From assembly GCA_033980235.1 (NCBI GenBank), contig CM067062.1:6996900-7060899 (forward strand): a DNA stretch of 64,000 bases, given 5' to 3'. Positions 37,193 through 48,523 of this stretch are shown piece by piece; positions within the stretch are counted from its first letter, which is position 1, and each line of letters begins with the position of its first letter. This DNA comes from Diadema setosum. Taxonomy: Eukaryota; Echinodermata; Echinoidea; Diadematoida; Diadematidae. The translations under genes were made by a program, and so were the position numbers. A model generated the notes under the pieces. It did no database searches and was not told the DNA's origin. It saw nothing but the letters and a program-made list of their open reading frames with translations.

Positions 37193-37450
37193 TGTGTGGA
37201 GAACTGTGGTATAGCGGTTAAGACTCTTACCTTTGAAAGGGAGTTCCCGAGTTCGAAGAACTGACAATTGGTTTCGTCATTGGACAAGATGTATGAACCC
37301 ACTATGTCCCTCTTTACCCAGGTGTAGAAATGGGTACCTGGAACTGCTGGTTTGATAGTAATGGAGGTGTCCTTTGTAAAAACAGTGCTAATACTGAAGA
37401 GGTTGGTCTAGGTAGTTGACACCATTATTATCATTATCAAGATGGCCTGT
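37193..37450 (+). mobile_element. tRNA-derived SINE
   Basis: A box TGGTATAGCGG (37,207-37,217) and a B-box-like GAGTTCGAAGA (37,249-37,259) are spaced as in a tRNA promoter. They are followed by a body with 'acccaggtgtagaaatgggt' and 'acctgg', a core often seen in invertebrate SINEs, and an (ATT)-type tail near 37,424. It would depend on a partner LINE for movement. The tRNA of origin is not clear because the anticodon arm has decayed. Confidence 0.65.
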
Positions 37451-37676
37451 GAAAACTCTATTCATTTACATTATACGTCAAGAGCAGAGTTAGGCACAAT
37501 GAAAATATATATATATTTTTTCGAGATTAGATTATGTTTCTGAAAGTTCATTTCAAGCAAAACCAGTAGCAGTATTTTTAGGAAACCGTAATAGCCTCCG
37601 ATGTCTAAGAGATTTTTAACAGGAATTGTACAAGGAAGTATTGAAAAAAAAATGAGTATAGAGGAAGGATCCTTCA
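37451..37676. other. Unassigned spacer
   Basis: Short AT-rich spacer between the SINE and interspersed repeat copy 2, with an (AT)n stretch near 37,506-37,516. No gene seen. Confidence 0.3.
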
Positions 37677-38250
37677 GCACTTGTGTGAATGAAGGCAGTC
37701 AATTGTGATCTACAGTCACCGTGGACTCGATCTCCTTACTAGGTTTACGCACATGCCATGAATTCGGCGTCCTATAGAGAAATGCTCCTGTTAGATTATT
37801 TGAAAGTTTTGATGGCCGTGATTGGTTTCCTTTTTTTTCCTTTCAAAGCCGCCATTAACGTTAAATAACCCAATTTTTTCTCTTACACTCAGTGGTGTTA
37901 TTGATGATAATATTATTATTCAAATTGTGGTTGACCCTTCAACCTGCCCCCCCCCCCCCACAAAAAGAAGAAGGAAAAGGAAGAAAGAAATAGAATAAAA
38001 AGAGAAAGAAACTGACTCCATGGTCTGTCGCATTCTTCCAACAACCCCTTGTTCCTCTTTCTGAATCAAATTTTAGCTCCCAGGTCATAAATCTCCGCGA
38101 TTGATTCTTTGAGGAGTAAAGCAACTACATCCTTGACACCAGGAGAAAAGTAATACTGTCTCAAAAGAAAGAACAACCAGAAAAAGGAGGCGGACATCAC
38201 CAAACATTTTTTTTTTTAATCTACACGTCCTAAGGTATTGTAACTTGATG
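37677..38250 (+). repeat. Interspersed repeat copy 2 (uninterrupted)
   Basis: Full-length partner of 2,850-5,390. At 38,060 it reads straight through ('ctctttctgaatcaaatttt') where copy 1 carries the 1.88-kb transposon, which defines that insertion. Runs of C (37,950) and T (38,208) mark slippage sites. No coding capacity. Confidence 0.75.
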
Positions 38251-38800
38251 AATACCATCTTGAATTTCAAGATGGTGGCTTATCTTTTGATCCACAACAG
38301 GAAACAGCTGTACTGGAACGTTGGACACAACAGACATGTGCATTACTGAAAATTTGATGCTCCTACAATAATTGCAACATGAGATATGGGTAAAAATACT
38401 ATGGGGGCCATTTTTAATTTCAAGATGGCAGCCTTTAAATTGTATTTAAAAAAGAATCCACAATATCAGAAAATGGGATATATCAGAGTGTCTGACATAA
38501 CAACCATGCATTCTGCACCAAAATTGATGCTTCTACAATGATCACTGTATGAGATATGGTTCAAAATACTGTTTGCTATGGCGGCCATTTTGAAATTCAA
38601 GATGGCAGCCTAAAAATTGTATATAAGCAATCCACAATATCAGAAAATGATATAGCAGAGTGTCTGACATCGCAACCATGCATTTTGCACCAAATTTGAA
38701 GCTTCTACAATGCTCACTTATTGAGATATTGATGAAAATACAGTGTGCTATGGCGGCCATTTTGAAATTCAAAATGTTGGCTGAAGACGTGGTCGGAAAA
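38251..38800. repeat. Tandem repeat, three units of about 180 bp
   Basis: The phrase 'ttgaatttcaagatgg' (or 'ttgaaattcaaratg') recurs near 38,262, 38,410, 38,591 and 38,761, each followed by similar text ('tccacaatatcagaaaatg', 'agagtgtctgacat', 'atgcattttgcaccaaa', 'gcttctacaat'). The units are diverged. Short open frames within are artefacts of the repeat. Confidence 0.75.
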
Positions 38801-38919
38801 AATGGAACCAAAGTTTGTTTTGGATTCAGCACCCCCAAATTGACCAAGTTAGCAAAAAAAAAAAAAAAAAAAAAAATGGCATAAAAATCTCACGGGATTA
38901 CATAGTAGCCTCTACCATA

Positions 38920-39080
38920 ACCCCCTGACGTCCTTTCTCTTTGCATCAATTTCTGATAAAATCGTTGGATGCTGCTTTTCTTTCCCAATAGAGACAGTGA
39001 TTAAAATCCTTCTTCAAACAGAGATATTACTACAGACTATACCATGCAGTATTTATGTTTGGCATACTTTTATTTTTCTA
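38920..39080 (+). repeat. Family R fragment
   Basis: Closely matches 12,404-12,560 ('cctgacgtcctttctctttg', 'gataaaatcgttgga', 'gagacagtgattaaa', 'actataccatgcagtattt'). It represents only the first part of the family R unit, separate from the second-part fragment at 36,690-37,030. Confidence 0.7.
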
Positions 39081-39619
39081 ATTACATTATAAAAATAGTT
39101 TTTTTTCCTTTTCTTTATTTTAATGCTATATATGTTTAGCCTAAAAAGCTCTTTGTGGACTGCGTTTGGTTACCTATCAAGGACCAAGACAGATTCGTCA
39201 AATCAATGGAGGAGACGGCTAGTCAGGCGGTGCGGAATTGGCGACAGCTACGTCGGGTACTCGAGAAATTAAAAACTTGATATGGGATGGCGGAAAACTG
39301 GATAAGAGCAGATGTCTACCGGTTTAATAAATTGGCACTACAGGTAGCGAGTCAACTTACTAGCAGGGCCTACTGGTAAGACGGTTGCAGAGGAACCTAC
39401 AGCTGACCTACCTCTGGGTATTCAGTAGACTAGAAGTAGAACCTGAGAGCGGCAACCCAGAGAGGAATTCGCCAGTAAATTTAAAGACCTAATAAAATGG
39501 TTTAGACATTTTTTTCTTGATGATGTAATAATATTAAATGTTAAATTCTAAGTAATTCTGTGGCCATGCGGGTTTTTTTTTTTACTGTTCTGAATTTTGT
39601 TCTATATTTTGTTAACATA
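39081..39619. other. Unassigned sequence
   Basis: Higher GC at 39,180-39,480, with one possible short reading (MEETASQAVRNWRQLRRVLE from about 39,209) that ends after 23 codons. It could be a small piece of an unrecognised element. No feature can be supported. Confidence 0.3.
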
Positions 39620-39639
39620 ATGGATGCAATTTCCTCGGT

Positions 39640-39900
39640 TTTGGAAAACTTTCTATACTTTCGCCGCATGCGGCGCACTATCACTTGTAAGTTGTGATGA
39701 CGTCAAAGAACGGAGTCGTCGAAATCGATTGTCCGACCAGCCTAGCCATAGCCAGCGAGCTAGCAAGGCTAGCGCAGCGCAGCGACAGCACCGGCGCCGG
39801 CGGCTGGCTAGCGCTGGCGGATAGCGCTGGCGGGGGAGCGATCCGAGCTAGCGAGCGCATAGCTAGCGCTGCGCTGCACTATTGTCACTGGCTAAGCCTT
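39640..39900 (+). promoter_or_regulatory. CpG-rich stretch with a CRE palindrome
   Basis: Dense CpG and repeated GCTAGCGCTGG-like units (39,770-39,870), with a perfect cAMP-response element TGACGTCA at 39,698-39,705. An open frame (39,694-39,978) starts just before the CRE but is Ala/Ser/Arg low-complexity and ends without a recognisable domain, so I do not call it a gene. A promoter or first exon is plausible only if transcripts start here. Confidence 0.35.
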
Positions 39901-40107
39901 TGGACAAAAGAATATTCAGTGAATTGTATCGGATTTAATACTGCCAATAATACAGATTACAACTGTGGTACGTTTTAATATCCATTATTTTCATTGTAAG
40001 ACCATAAAGACTGTGGCGAGAAAGGGATACTTCGCACTCAGACAACGCTAAGCTTACATAGATTTGTAGGCAAACTCGTGAAATAGGCCCCCCCACTGCG
40101 TGTCTGT

Positions 40108-40951
40108 ACTATACTACGGCGACTCGCCTGTTTATACTCGTGAATTCAGCCCCACCGAGCTCCACCGTGTGGCGTTCATCGGTAGATAAGCACGGCGCTA
40201 GGGCTCGTGAATGCGGCGAAAAGGACTTCCTAATAATATTATGTCCCTCGACTAATTTAACCGCCAATTTAACCATAAATACAACCCTACCTAACCCTAA
40301 ACCCTAACCCTAGGACCTGCCCTTGCTTGCTATAAACGCACGGGTGCATGCGCACTGCGCGCGGTGGGGCCTATTTCACGATAACCCCACCACTACGTGT
40401 CTATACCAAAGAGGTTCTATATATGTAATAGAGCGCGCGCTCGCATACAGAAGCGGGGCCAATTGAACGACCCGCCGCCATTTTCAAAGAGGTCGACTAC
40501 CAGAAGACTGAACCCGGAAGTGCCTATAGTAATACACGTAAAGTACAGTTTCGAAGATGGGGTTGGGTTGGAAAAATCATTCTAAATTTAAGGAAAATCA
40601 ATATTTGTCCATATGCCTCCGGATTTTATAAGAGAGATATATTCTCAACAAAGTATACGTGTTTTGATGAAAAAAGGACTTGCTCTAATGTGTCAAATAT
40701 GTGCCTTAACATGAAGCCAAAATTGCCAAACAGCCATTTATGCATTCATACTACATAATAAAGATTGCAGAAAGGTACAATGTGTGCTGTTTGGTATGGG
40801 AGTACTGATTTCACATAATATATGTCACTTAGAAACATCAGACACACATACAACACACACTCCCACACACATACAACACACATTCCCACACCCACCCACA
40901 CACATACGCACACACATGTACACACCAAACCACATTTTTTTTTTCAAATTC

Positions 40952-40992
<41 letters not shown>

Positions 40993-41720
40993 GTGTGTGT
41001 GGTGTGTGTGTGTGTGTGTGTGTATGTGTGTTGGAATTTGAAAAAAAAAAGTGGTTTGGTGTGTACGTGTGTGTGCGTGTGTGTGTGTTTGTTGTGTGTG
41101 TGTGTGTTTGTTGTGGGTGTGTGTGTGTGTGGGAGTGTGTGTTGTATGTGTGTCTGATGTTTCTAAGTGACGTATATTATGTGAAATCAGGGTTACTCCC
41201 ATACCAAAGAGTATACCGGTACACTGTACCTTTCTGCAGTCTTTATGTAGTATGAATGCATGAATGCCTGTTTGGCAATTTTGGCTTCATGTTAAGGCAC
41301 ATATTTGACACATTAGAGCAAGTCCTTTTTTTCATCAAAATACGTATAATGTGTTGAGAATGTATCTCACTTATAAAATCCGGAGGCATATGGACAAATA
41401 TTGATTTTCCTTAAAATTAGAATGATTTTTCCAACCCAATCTCATCTTCGAAGCTGTACTTTACGTGTATTACTATGGACACTTCCGGGTTCGGGCTTCT
41501 AGTAGTCGACCTCTTTCGTGCGCGCGCGCCACTGTTCAATTGGCCCCGTTTTCATTTGTACGCACTGAATGGTGAGCGCTTACTCTATTACATATATAGA
41601 ACCTCTTTGGTCTGTACTAATACTACGGCGACTCGCCTGTTTATAGGCCTAGGCCTACTCGTGAATTCAGCCCCACCGTGGCGTTCATCGGTAGATAAGC
41701 ACGGCGGTGGGGCTTCCTTC
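40108..41720 (+). repeat. Direct repeats flanking a long palindrome
   Basis: 'tactacggcgactcgcctgt' with 'gtgaattcagccccacc' and 'cgttcatcggtagataagca' occur at 40,113-40,205 and again, same orientation, at 41,628-41,715. A diverged relative ('gtgaattcagcc', 'agcacagcggtggggc') lies at 56,450-56,535 inside the outer 13.8-kb element. Between the two copies lie a 'ctaaccctaaaccctaaccc' stretch near 40,290 and the palindrome at 40,403-41,607. Confidence 0.7.
40403..41607. repeat. 1.2-kb near-perfect palindrome with CA/TG centre
   Basis: The left arm from 40,403 (AAAGAGGTTCTATATATGTA) is the reverse complement of the right arm ending near 41,607. Pairs can be followed throughout: 'gtcgactaccagaag' with 'cttctagtagtcgac', 'ggaagtgcctatagtaat' with its complement, 'gcctccggattttataag' with its complement, 'cttagaaacatcagac' with its complement, and 'ccaaaccac' plus a T-run with the A-run plus 'gtggtttgg'. 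The centre, about 40,992, is (CA)n meeting (TG)n. A truncated single arm recurs at 46,340-46,790. Short Cys/Val or Thr/His frames here are microsatellite artefacts. Confidence 0.85.
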
Positions 41721-41917
41721 CACAGTATGATTTGTATCATAAAACAAAAACTACTCGACTTTTTTCATGGACTTGATACACCTATAGATTGACAGATTTA
41801 CATATGTTTAATCGAAAGTATGCACCAAATCTGTCACTTTACTTGATAAAAAAAATGCAAAAGTTCCGTCGTGGGGGAGGGGATATTATCTTCTTTCAAT
41901 TGGATTATTAACCCTTT

Positions 41918-43320
41918 CCCAATGGCGTAGCCAAGGGGGGGGGGGGGGGGGGGGGGCGATGGAGCAGTCGCCCCCCCCCCCCCCCCCCCCCAAGATTTTG
42001 ACCGGGGATTTGAATCGAATATGGGAGAGGTATCTTACCACCCTCCCATTGCCTTGTCCCTTCTATAGACTTAGTTCACTATGGGGAATGACAATTTCCG
42101 GATTTTCCACAAAAAGTGTGCTTCAGATCGCTTCTTTGCTCGGGCTCGGTCGCGTTCATGACATCAGTGTAACTTAATTCAAGAAGTTTATTTAAATTAT
42201 ATCATTTTATAGGCAAATTATTGTTCATTAACAATTTATATCAAAATGTACTGCTACCCTAAAAAAGTGGGACTGTTTCAAGTCGATAAAACACGCAGAA
42301 ACCTGCATCAAATTGCACCACTTACAACATCAAAATGCAAAAAGTTCTCACCGTGGGAGGGGAAAAACCCCCTCCCACACCCTCCCCCATCCCCCCCCCC
42401 CCCTCGCTCACTCGCTCTTGTTTTGTCGCGTTTATGATATTCAGTGGAAATACTTAAACAGGAAAATTATTTTGATGGTACTATTTTATAGGCAAATAAT
42501 TGTTCAACCATTGCATAATCTACATCAAAATATACTGCTACTTTAAACAAGTGGGACTGTTTCAAGTCGATAAAACACGCAAAACCCTGCATCAAATTGC
42601 ACCATTTACAACATCAAAATGCAAAAAGTTCTCACCGTGGGAGGGGAACACACCCTCCCCCTCGCTCATTCCGCTCGCTCTTGTTTCGCCACGTTAATGA
42701 TAATATTGAAACAGGAAATTTATTTTGATGATAATATTTTATAGGCAAATTGTTAAACCATAATCTACATCAAAATATATTGCTACTTTAAACAAGTGGG
42801 ACTGTTTAAAGTCGATAAAATAAGCAAAAGCATGCATCAAATTGCACCATTTACAACATCAATATACAAGAACTTCTCACCGTGGGAGGGGGACATCCCC
42901 TCACATACCCTCCCCTTGCTCGCTCCCATCGCTCCCTCAGCTCGCTCTTGTTTGGTCGCGTTCGTGATATTCAGTGTAAATATTAAAGCAGGAAATTTAT
43001 TTGGATGACACTATTCTATAGGCAAATTGTTTAGTAATAATCTACATCAAAATATACTGCTACCTTAAACAAGTGGGACTGTTTCAATTCGATAAAACAA
43101 GCAAAAACATGCATCAAATTGCACCATTTACAATATCAAAATGCAAAAAGTTATCACAGTGGGAGGGGGTACAACCCCCTCCCACCCCCCTTGCTCGCTC
43201 CGTTCGCTCGGGCTCGGTCGCTTCGCTCCCTCGCTTACTAACAGCCTCTTCCCTGCCCCCCAAAAAGATGAAATCCTAGCTACGCTGGTGCCCTTTCCCC
43301 GCTTGGTTTCCCTAAAAAAC
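41918..43320. mobile_element. G/C-tract repeat with four-unit tandem array
   Basis: Starts 'aatggcgtagcc' followed by a run of about 23 G (41,935-41,956), 'cgatggagcagtcg' and a run of about 23 C. It ends near 43,290 with 'agctacgctgg', which pairs with the start. In between, a unit of about 260 bp recurs four times: 'aagtgggactgtttcaagtc' near 42,266, 42,550, 42,796 and 43,072, each followed by 'catcaaattgcaccatttac' and 'accgtgggagggg'. It looks like a non-autonomous element with an expanded internal tandem array. Short frames in it are repeat artefacts. Confidence 0.6.
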
Positions 43321-43499
43321 CCTAAAAGTTTGGGGATTGAGAGCTTCCTGAATTCCAAAAGAATGTCCGTTCAAAAATCGCGTTACATTTAGTGTCAAAA
43401 CGCACCCCCTTGAAAAAAAAGTTGGTGACGGCCCTGGACTCTAGTAGTAGTACTAACATTAGTAGACTACTTCTACTAGTAGACTACTACTAACGTTAG

Positions 43500-44200
43500 A
43501 TCTACGTGTTAGTTTAACTTGATAGCGCCGGCCGACAGGCCAGGCCACGGCCGGGACGCTCCTGCTTGCGGTGGCCGGAGTAGCCGCTCACTTTGTGAGC
43601 GAGCTGGGTCTGTTCTTCTACTACTTATTAGACAAACAGTTACAACTTACAGTGTCAATCATGTAGAATACAGTATATCCTTTCTAATGTTAAACTATGG
43701 GGGCATACCACACATACCACTCTGTATTTCCCAGGCGATCGTTTCCGCGAGGTCTTATCGGACTTAGTGCCATGTTCATTCGCTCTTGCACTGGCAGCGG
43801 GAGATGCAGCTGGTTCATATCGGTAAGGTGCAGCCCCACGATAACGTTCTAGTTCATCGGCTGCCTCTCCCTCCCCACCTTCCCCTTCAACTTCATGTGA
43901 CTCCTCTTTTTCTCCGCTATCGTCAGAGCTGCAATCTTCATCTTCATCATCAATGTCGAAGTTTACCCATATAGGGGAAGACATTATGCTCGAGGTACCA
44001 GGTATTTGTGCAAGCTAACTTAGTGATATGTACGTGGTACTAATGCGTACATGTCGACAGCCAGTGGGTCGATCGGGAGCGCACATTCCGTGCCCGGGCG
44101 CCGGGCCTGGCCGGGCTAGCTAACGTGTACGCGCGTGTACCAAGCTAGTAATCTAAGTGCTAGTGCTGAGCGGCGTCTGCTAACTGAGCACAACTCCGTG
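43500..44200. promoter_or_regulatory. CpG-rich promoter-like region
   Basis: GC- and CpG-rich blocks at 43,520-43,600 and 44,040-44,190 bracket the candidate first exon at 43,718-43,984. This is consistent with a promoter for a minus-strand transcript. No TATA box or initiator could be fixed. Confidence 0.35.
43718..43984 (-). CDS. Candidate first coding exon, acidic protein with PYRYEP motif
   Basis: Starts at an ATG on the minus strand (43,984) and reads 89 codons to a good donor (GAGTG|GTATGTG, last exon base 43,718). The peptide begins MSSPIWVNFDIDDEDEDCSS, continues Glu/Asp/Ser-rich, contains APYRYEPAAS and ends in a basic KTSRKRSPGKYR segment. An acidic N-terminus with a PY(R/M)(F/Y)EP motif recalls invertebrate 'P2X7-like' cytosolic-domain proteins; I recall this as a family pattern and cannot verify it. 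No downstream exon is recognisable to the left, where tandem repeats begin. It may be a truncated gene or an exon of a gene continuing beyond the repeats. Confidence 0.35.
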
Positions 44201-44589
44201 CTTTGGAATATACGTCATCAATCGGTTCAGGGGTGTTGGTCACGTGACGTATTTTTTTTTCGCAAAAACTGCAACGAGGTCCTCCAAAAATGTGATATTT
44301 GGGGGAGTTTCTAGAAGCGATAAATACCGGAACGACACTGAAAACATATTTACATTGATAATCATGATGTATATTTTACATTTCTTTTACATATTAAAAC
44401 ATTTTGCAAGCATTTTATTACGTCTTTAAGCGAATTTGATTATTGGTTTACAGTATGATATTTAGCAGAGTCTACGGGGCATTCTGAGGAGCAACGCGCA
44501 GTGATTTTGTAACGCGAATTTGAATACTGGTTTTACAGCATTCTAGCAGAGTTTGACGTAGGCAGTCCGGAGAAGAGAATATGACCTGG

Positions 44590-46335
44590 AAAAAGTATTT
44601 CCAATATGTTTTTAGGTCAGTTGGTGGCATTTCAATTTTTCAGAGTAATTTTGAAATAAATAAACTTTCTTTGACAGTTCCGAAATTTTATAAAGAGATT
44701 TACAAGCCCAAAAGATTTCGGTAGTTTGAGAGAATTAGAAGAGTGGTTTATGAATCAAATACAAGTAGTATCTAATAATAGATTTTTTTTTTTTTTGTAT
44801 TGAAAGGTAAAATGATCTATAATGAAAACCTTTTTAGGAAAAATATCTAAAGTTTATGTCATTATTTTGATGGAAAGGGTATACGGCCGATTATTTATTT
44901 TCAAAAAGCAGGGTTATGTAGTGAGGAAATTGAATATGTTTGGAGGATTTGTGATGTAATTTTGAAAAGCGGACGGTTTAGTTTATCCTGGGTCAGTAAT
45001 AAACCTTTTCAAGTGTATGATATTTGGTTAAAATTACATGGAAAAGAAATGATTGGTGACATACCTTCGAGAAAGAATCACGCATTTTTAAACTAATTTA
45101 CAACATTTATATACATTGGAAGTACGATATCAACAGAGTAATTTTGTCTTCTCCCCAAAAGTAACCCACGATATTTTTCCTCCGACCCAGAGTCACAACT
45201 CTTATCCCAAAGCTGAGGGAATTTCAGTTTAAACTTCTTCAGGGTGCACTTTATACCAAAGTTAATCTGTTGAGATTTGGGTTTGTTTCGGATGATCTCT
45301 GTTCTTTCTGTAAAAAGAGCACTGAGACATATTCACATTTATTTCTGGAGTGTATTAAAGTGTAGAATTTGTGGCAAATTATTATTCAGAAATTTAATTT
45401 ACAAGAATTAGGAAATATGAATTTGGAAGTTGTTTATACAGGTATATCCGGAAACTCGTTAAATATCAAAGGATGGAATGCAATTATATTGATGAGTAAA
45501 TATATTTCATATTTAGCGAGATCAGAAGTGGAGGTACCAAATTTTAATGCAGTTATGAAGTATTTTAAGATGTGCAAAGAAGAAGAAAATAAGATAGCTA
45601 GTAAAAGAGGAACAGTTGGAATGCATTTGTCAAAGTGGGAATATATGAGGTACACCGAGGATGATAATCCTATGTGATTATCTTTTCCTGTTTTGAATTT
45701 GCCGTACATGTATCTGCGAGTTATTTTCATATCGTTGTCGGTTATTTTTCTTCGTCTCTATTGCTTCTACCATTTCCACATCACTTCCACATTATGATTC
45801 GGAAGTATTTTATTGTATGAGAAACAAAATGGCAATTTACACTGCAGAGTTACATGTATTCATGTGTGAATAAAACCTGAAACCCGAGGCCTGAAGGCAC
45901 GGGGGGGGGGGGGGGGGAGGGGTGCATGTTGGCGTTGTGTGGGAATGTGTGTGTGCATGTGTGTATGTTGTCTCGCAAATGGCCTCGTTTGTTTTGTTTT
46001 GTTTTCTTCTCTTAAATAGAGAAACAGTGAAATATGCCCCGTTTTGTGTTTTAAGCAAATTATCTATTATGTTCCCACTTCGCGGGCTTTTGCCAGAATA
46101 TGTGTTAAAAAAGCGTTTCCTTGGTTTACAGAGTTACAATGTAAGTTTGATATTAGTTTGCACAATGTTGGTGATACTGCATTTTGTCCTTATGTAGTGT
46201 AAGATTGACGTTATTGTGTACAATATTTGTGTTAAAAGCAGTTTGTCTTTGTTTGATGTTTTGTTTTGTTTCTGTGAACGTTTCTGTTTCTATGATATGA
46301 AATTAAACGAAATTCTAACAAAGAATTATCAAAAA
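44590..46335 (+). mobile_element. 3' half of a Tx1/L1-like LINE
   Basis: With frameshifts, the plus strand reads as the C-terminal third of an L1/Tx1-type ORF2: thumb-like text near 44,600-45,110, then KLREFQFKLLQGALYTKVNL and RFGFVSDDLCSFCKK.TETYSHLFLEC (45,210-45,360). That is the conserved hydrophobic and CxxC...HxxxxC end of this group. A TAG at 45,363 interrupts it. The remaining 102 codons to 45,677 are open (NLWQIIIQKFNL through LSKWEYMRYTEDD). A 3' UTR with a G-run and GT tract (45,901-45,962) ends in an A-run at 46,331-46,339. It is 5'-truncated and inactive. Confidence 0.7.
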
Positions 46336-46339
46336 AAAA

Positions 46340-46790
46340 GTGTGGGAGTATGTGTTGTATTTGTGTCTGATGTTTCTAAGTGACATATGTTATGTGAAAT
46401 CAGTGCTCCATACCAAAGAGTATAAACTGTACCTTTCTGCAATCTTTATTGAAGTATGAATGCATGTTTGGCAATTTTGGCTTCATTTTAAGCACACATT
46501 TGACACATTAGAGCAAGTCTTTTTTTCATCAAAACAAGTATAGTGTGTTGAGAATGTATCCCTCTTACAATATCTGGAGGCATATGGATAAATATTGATT
46601 TTCCTTAAGAATGACTTTTCCAACCCAACCGATCATCGAAGCTGTACTTTAAGTGTATTACTATAGGCACTTTACGTGTATTACTATAGGCACTTCCGGG
46701 TTCAGGCTTCTGGTAGTCGACTTCTTTCGTGCGCGCGTATACGTACTGAATGGTGAGCGCTTACTCTATTACATATATAACATCTTTGTC
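46340..46790 (-). repeat. Single arm of the 40.4-kb palindrome
   Basis: Matches 41,130-41,600: 'gtgtctgatgtttctaagtg', 'ccataccaaagagtat', 'cacttccgggttcaggcttc' and 'gtgagcgcttactctattac'. It carries a small internal duplication of 'actttaagtgtattactata' near 46,645-46,690. It abuts the LINE A-run on the left and family R on the right, so only one arm is present. Confidence 0.75.
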
Positions 46791-47833
46791 TAGTGCCTAA
46801 CTTTTCTTCTTGAACCATTAACCTATTGGTTTTCTAATGGTAAAAACCGTAATAGAAATTTGACCTGGGAAGTTCAACTAACTTCTCATCATCCCCTAAC
46901 ATCTTATCTTTTTCCACCAATTTGTGATAAGATCGTTACAAGACGCTTATTTATTTCGATAGGAGACAGTGATTAATATATTTATTCAAACAGAACATCT
47001 AAAGCTGCAACTGTTTTTCTGTTTGATGTTACAAATTTTAATATAGGCTGTGGGTATTACATGTTAAACAAAACCAGCAAAGATCAATCATGCACTATTT
47101 GAACGTTTGAGTGTGTGGACACCGTTTCGTATGCTTACCAATTACGCTGCACTTCCGGGTTCAATACTGCTGGTCTGGCTCCGAAGTACATGTAGCATGA
47201 GATCAGAATCTGTTGCCTATTCAACCCGTAGGAAGCTACAAACGCCACTTAGATTGACTGTGGTCTTATACTTTTAAGACCCAAACAAAGTATCAAGAGA
47301 AGGTCAAACGAAAGAGAGATATTTGACGAAGCACTCTCAAAATGGCGAGGTTATTCGAGCAGCTATCATTGTAATTTCTATATTTATCGTAACCTTTTCA
47401 CTGCGACCCTTTATATTCATAGACGTGGGTTTTCCCCACAACTCAAACGAAACGAGTGTATCTGAAAATCACAACGCATAACAAAAATTCGTCTTGTACA
47501 GTAAGGTGTTCCTGCGACATTGAGCTTTGATAAGAATTTACTCAAGAGGATAGACCAAAGTCGTCATGTAACAGGTCGACGTGGATCTGAAGAAAATAAC
47601 ACAAATAATGATTTAGATATTATATTAATATGTTCTTTATTTTTGTATAATTATATTTCTTTAATTCCCGAGGCTTATCGAACCATAAAAGAGACCCGAG
47701 GGCTCGCGCTTACCCGAGTATCGCATGTTCACCTTCCATGCATTCTTGCAGACTCTTACCTGAGAACATTGGAAACTTGGGGCATGGGCAGCTTTGAGAG
47801 TTGGGGGCATGGTGTACATTTGCATATTCCATA

Positions 47834-48523
47834 TGTGAGCCTGCACCTCAAAACAAACAAAAAGTCGCCTGACATGAATTTTATTTAAGACCATATTCTG
47901 AAAGAGCAGACTTTAAGCTTTAAAATGATGTATAACTCAAATCAAATGGACTCTCCTAACTTATCTAAATATTGGAAAGAAAGCACAAACTCAGGAAAAA
48001 AGTGAACTGAGAAAAGAGGCTCTGAAGTACAGTGTCTATTCAAGCACTTAATCATTACCAAACCGTGCTGGCTGTGCGATGAATGGGACAAAAAACAGGA
48101 AGTACACCACCAGAGTAACAACAATGAAGAGATTGTCAAATTAAACTGAAATTAAGCATGCCTCGTTAACACATTCTGTCCATAATTAATGCCAACTTTC
48201 AAAGCAGTAGCCTTATCCTTTCAAAAGTTATTAGTGTTGAAAGTGAAGAGTGTGGACAAGGTTTTTCAGAAATGAAAAAGGGATTCTAAAGACACATCTT
48301 ATCACACTCTTCTACCAAAAATGTTCGAGACAAACTGCTAAAAAAACACACTTTCCTGCCCGTTTTATGATACAAAATTTCAGCATAATGTAAAAGAAGA
48401 CCCGCTCTTTCAGAAAATATGAAAAAGTCATGTTCGGCTAGGTTGACCCATTTCACTTATTTTCAGCCCTCATGCAAAATCAGTGTGTGCGACTTTATGT
48501 TCGTTTTGAGGTGCACGGTCACA
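47834..48523. mobile_element. MITE family M, copy 3 (690 bp)
   Basis: TA at 47,832-47,833 and 48,524-48,525; termini TGTGAGC...GGTCACA. Family R copies A (17,526) and B (22,300) read 'gcatattccatcacac' without interruption, so the site is confirmed as an insertion. It is non-coding; the reading frame on its minus strand recurs in all three copies only because the copies are similar. Confidence 0.85.

Noticed and set aside
39694..39978. 94-codon frame in CpG-rich DNA
   Set aside because: Low-complexity Ala/Ser/Arg translation of CTAGCGCTGG repeats with no recognisable domain.
40285..40315. Telomere-like CCCTAA units
   Set aside because: Only a few irregular units in the middle of interspersed repeats; not a telomere and too short for a clear interstitial array.
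40784..41255. Several overlapping Thr/His- and Cys/Val-rich frames
   Set aside because: They are translations of the CA/TG microsatellites at the palindrome centre.
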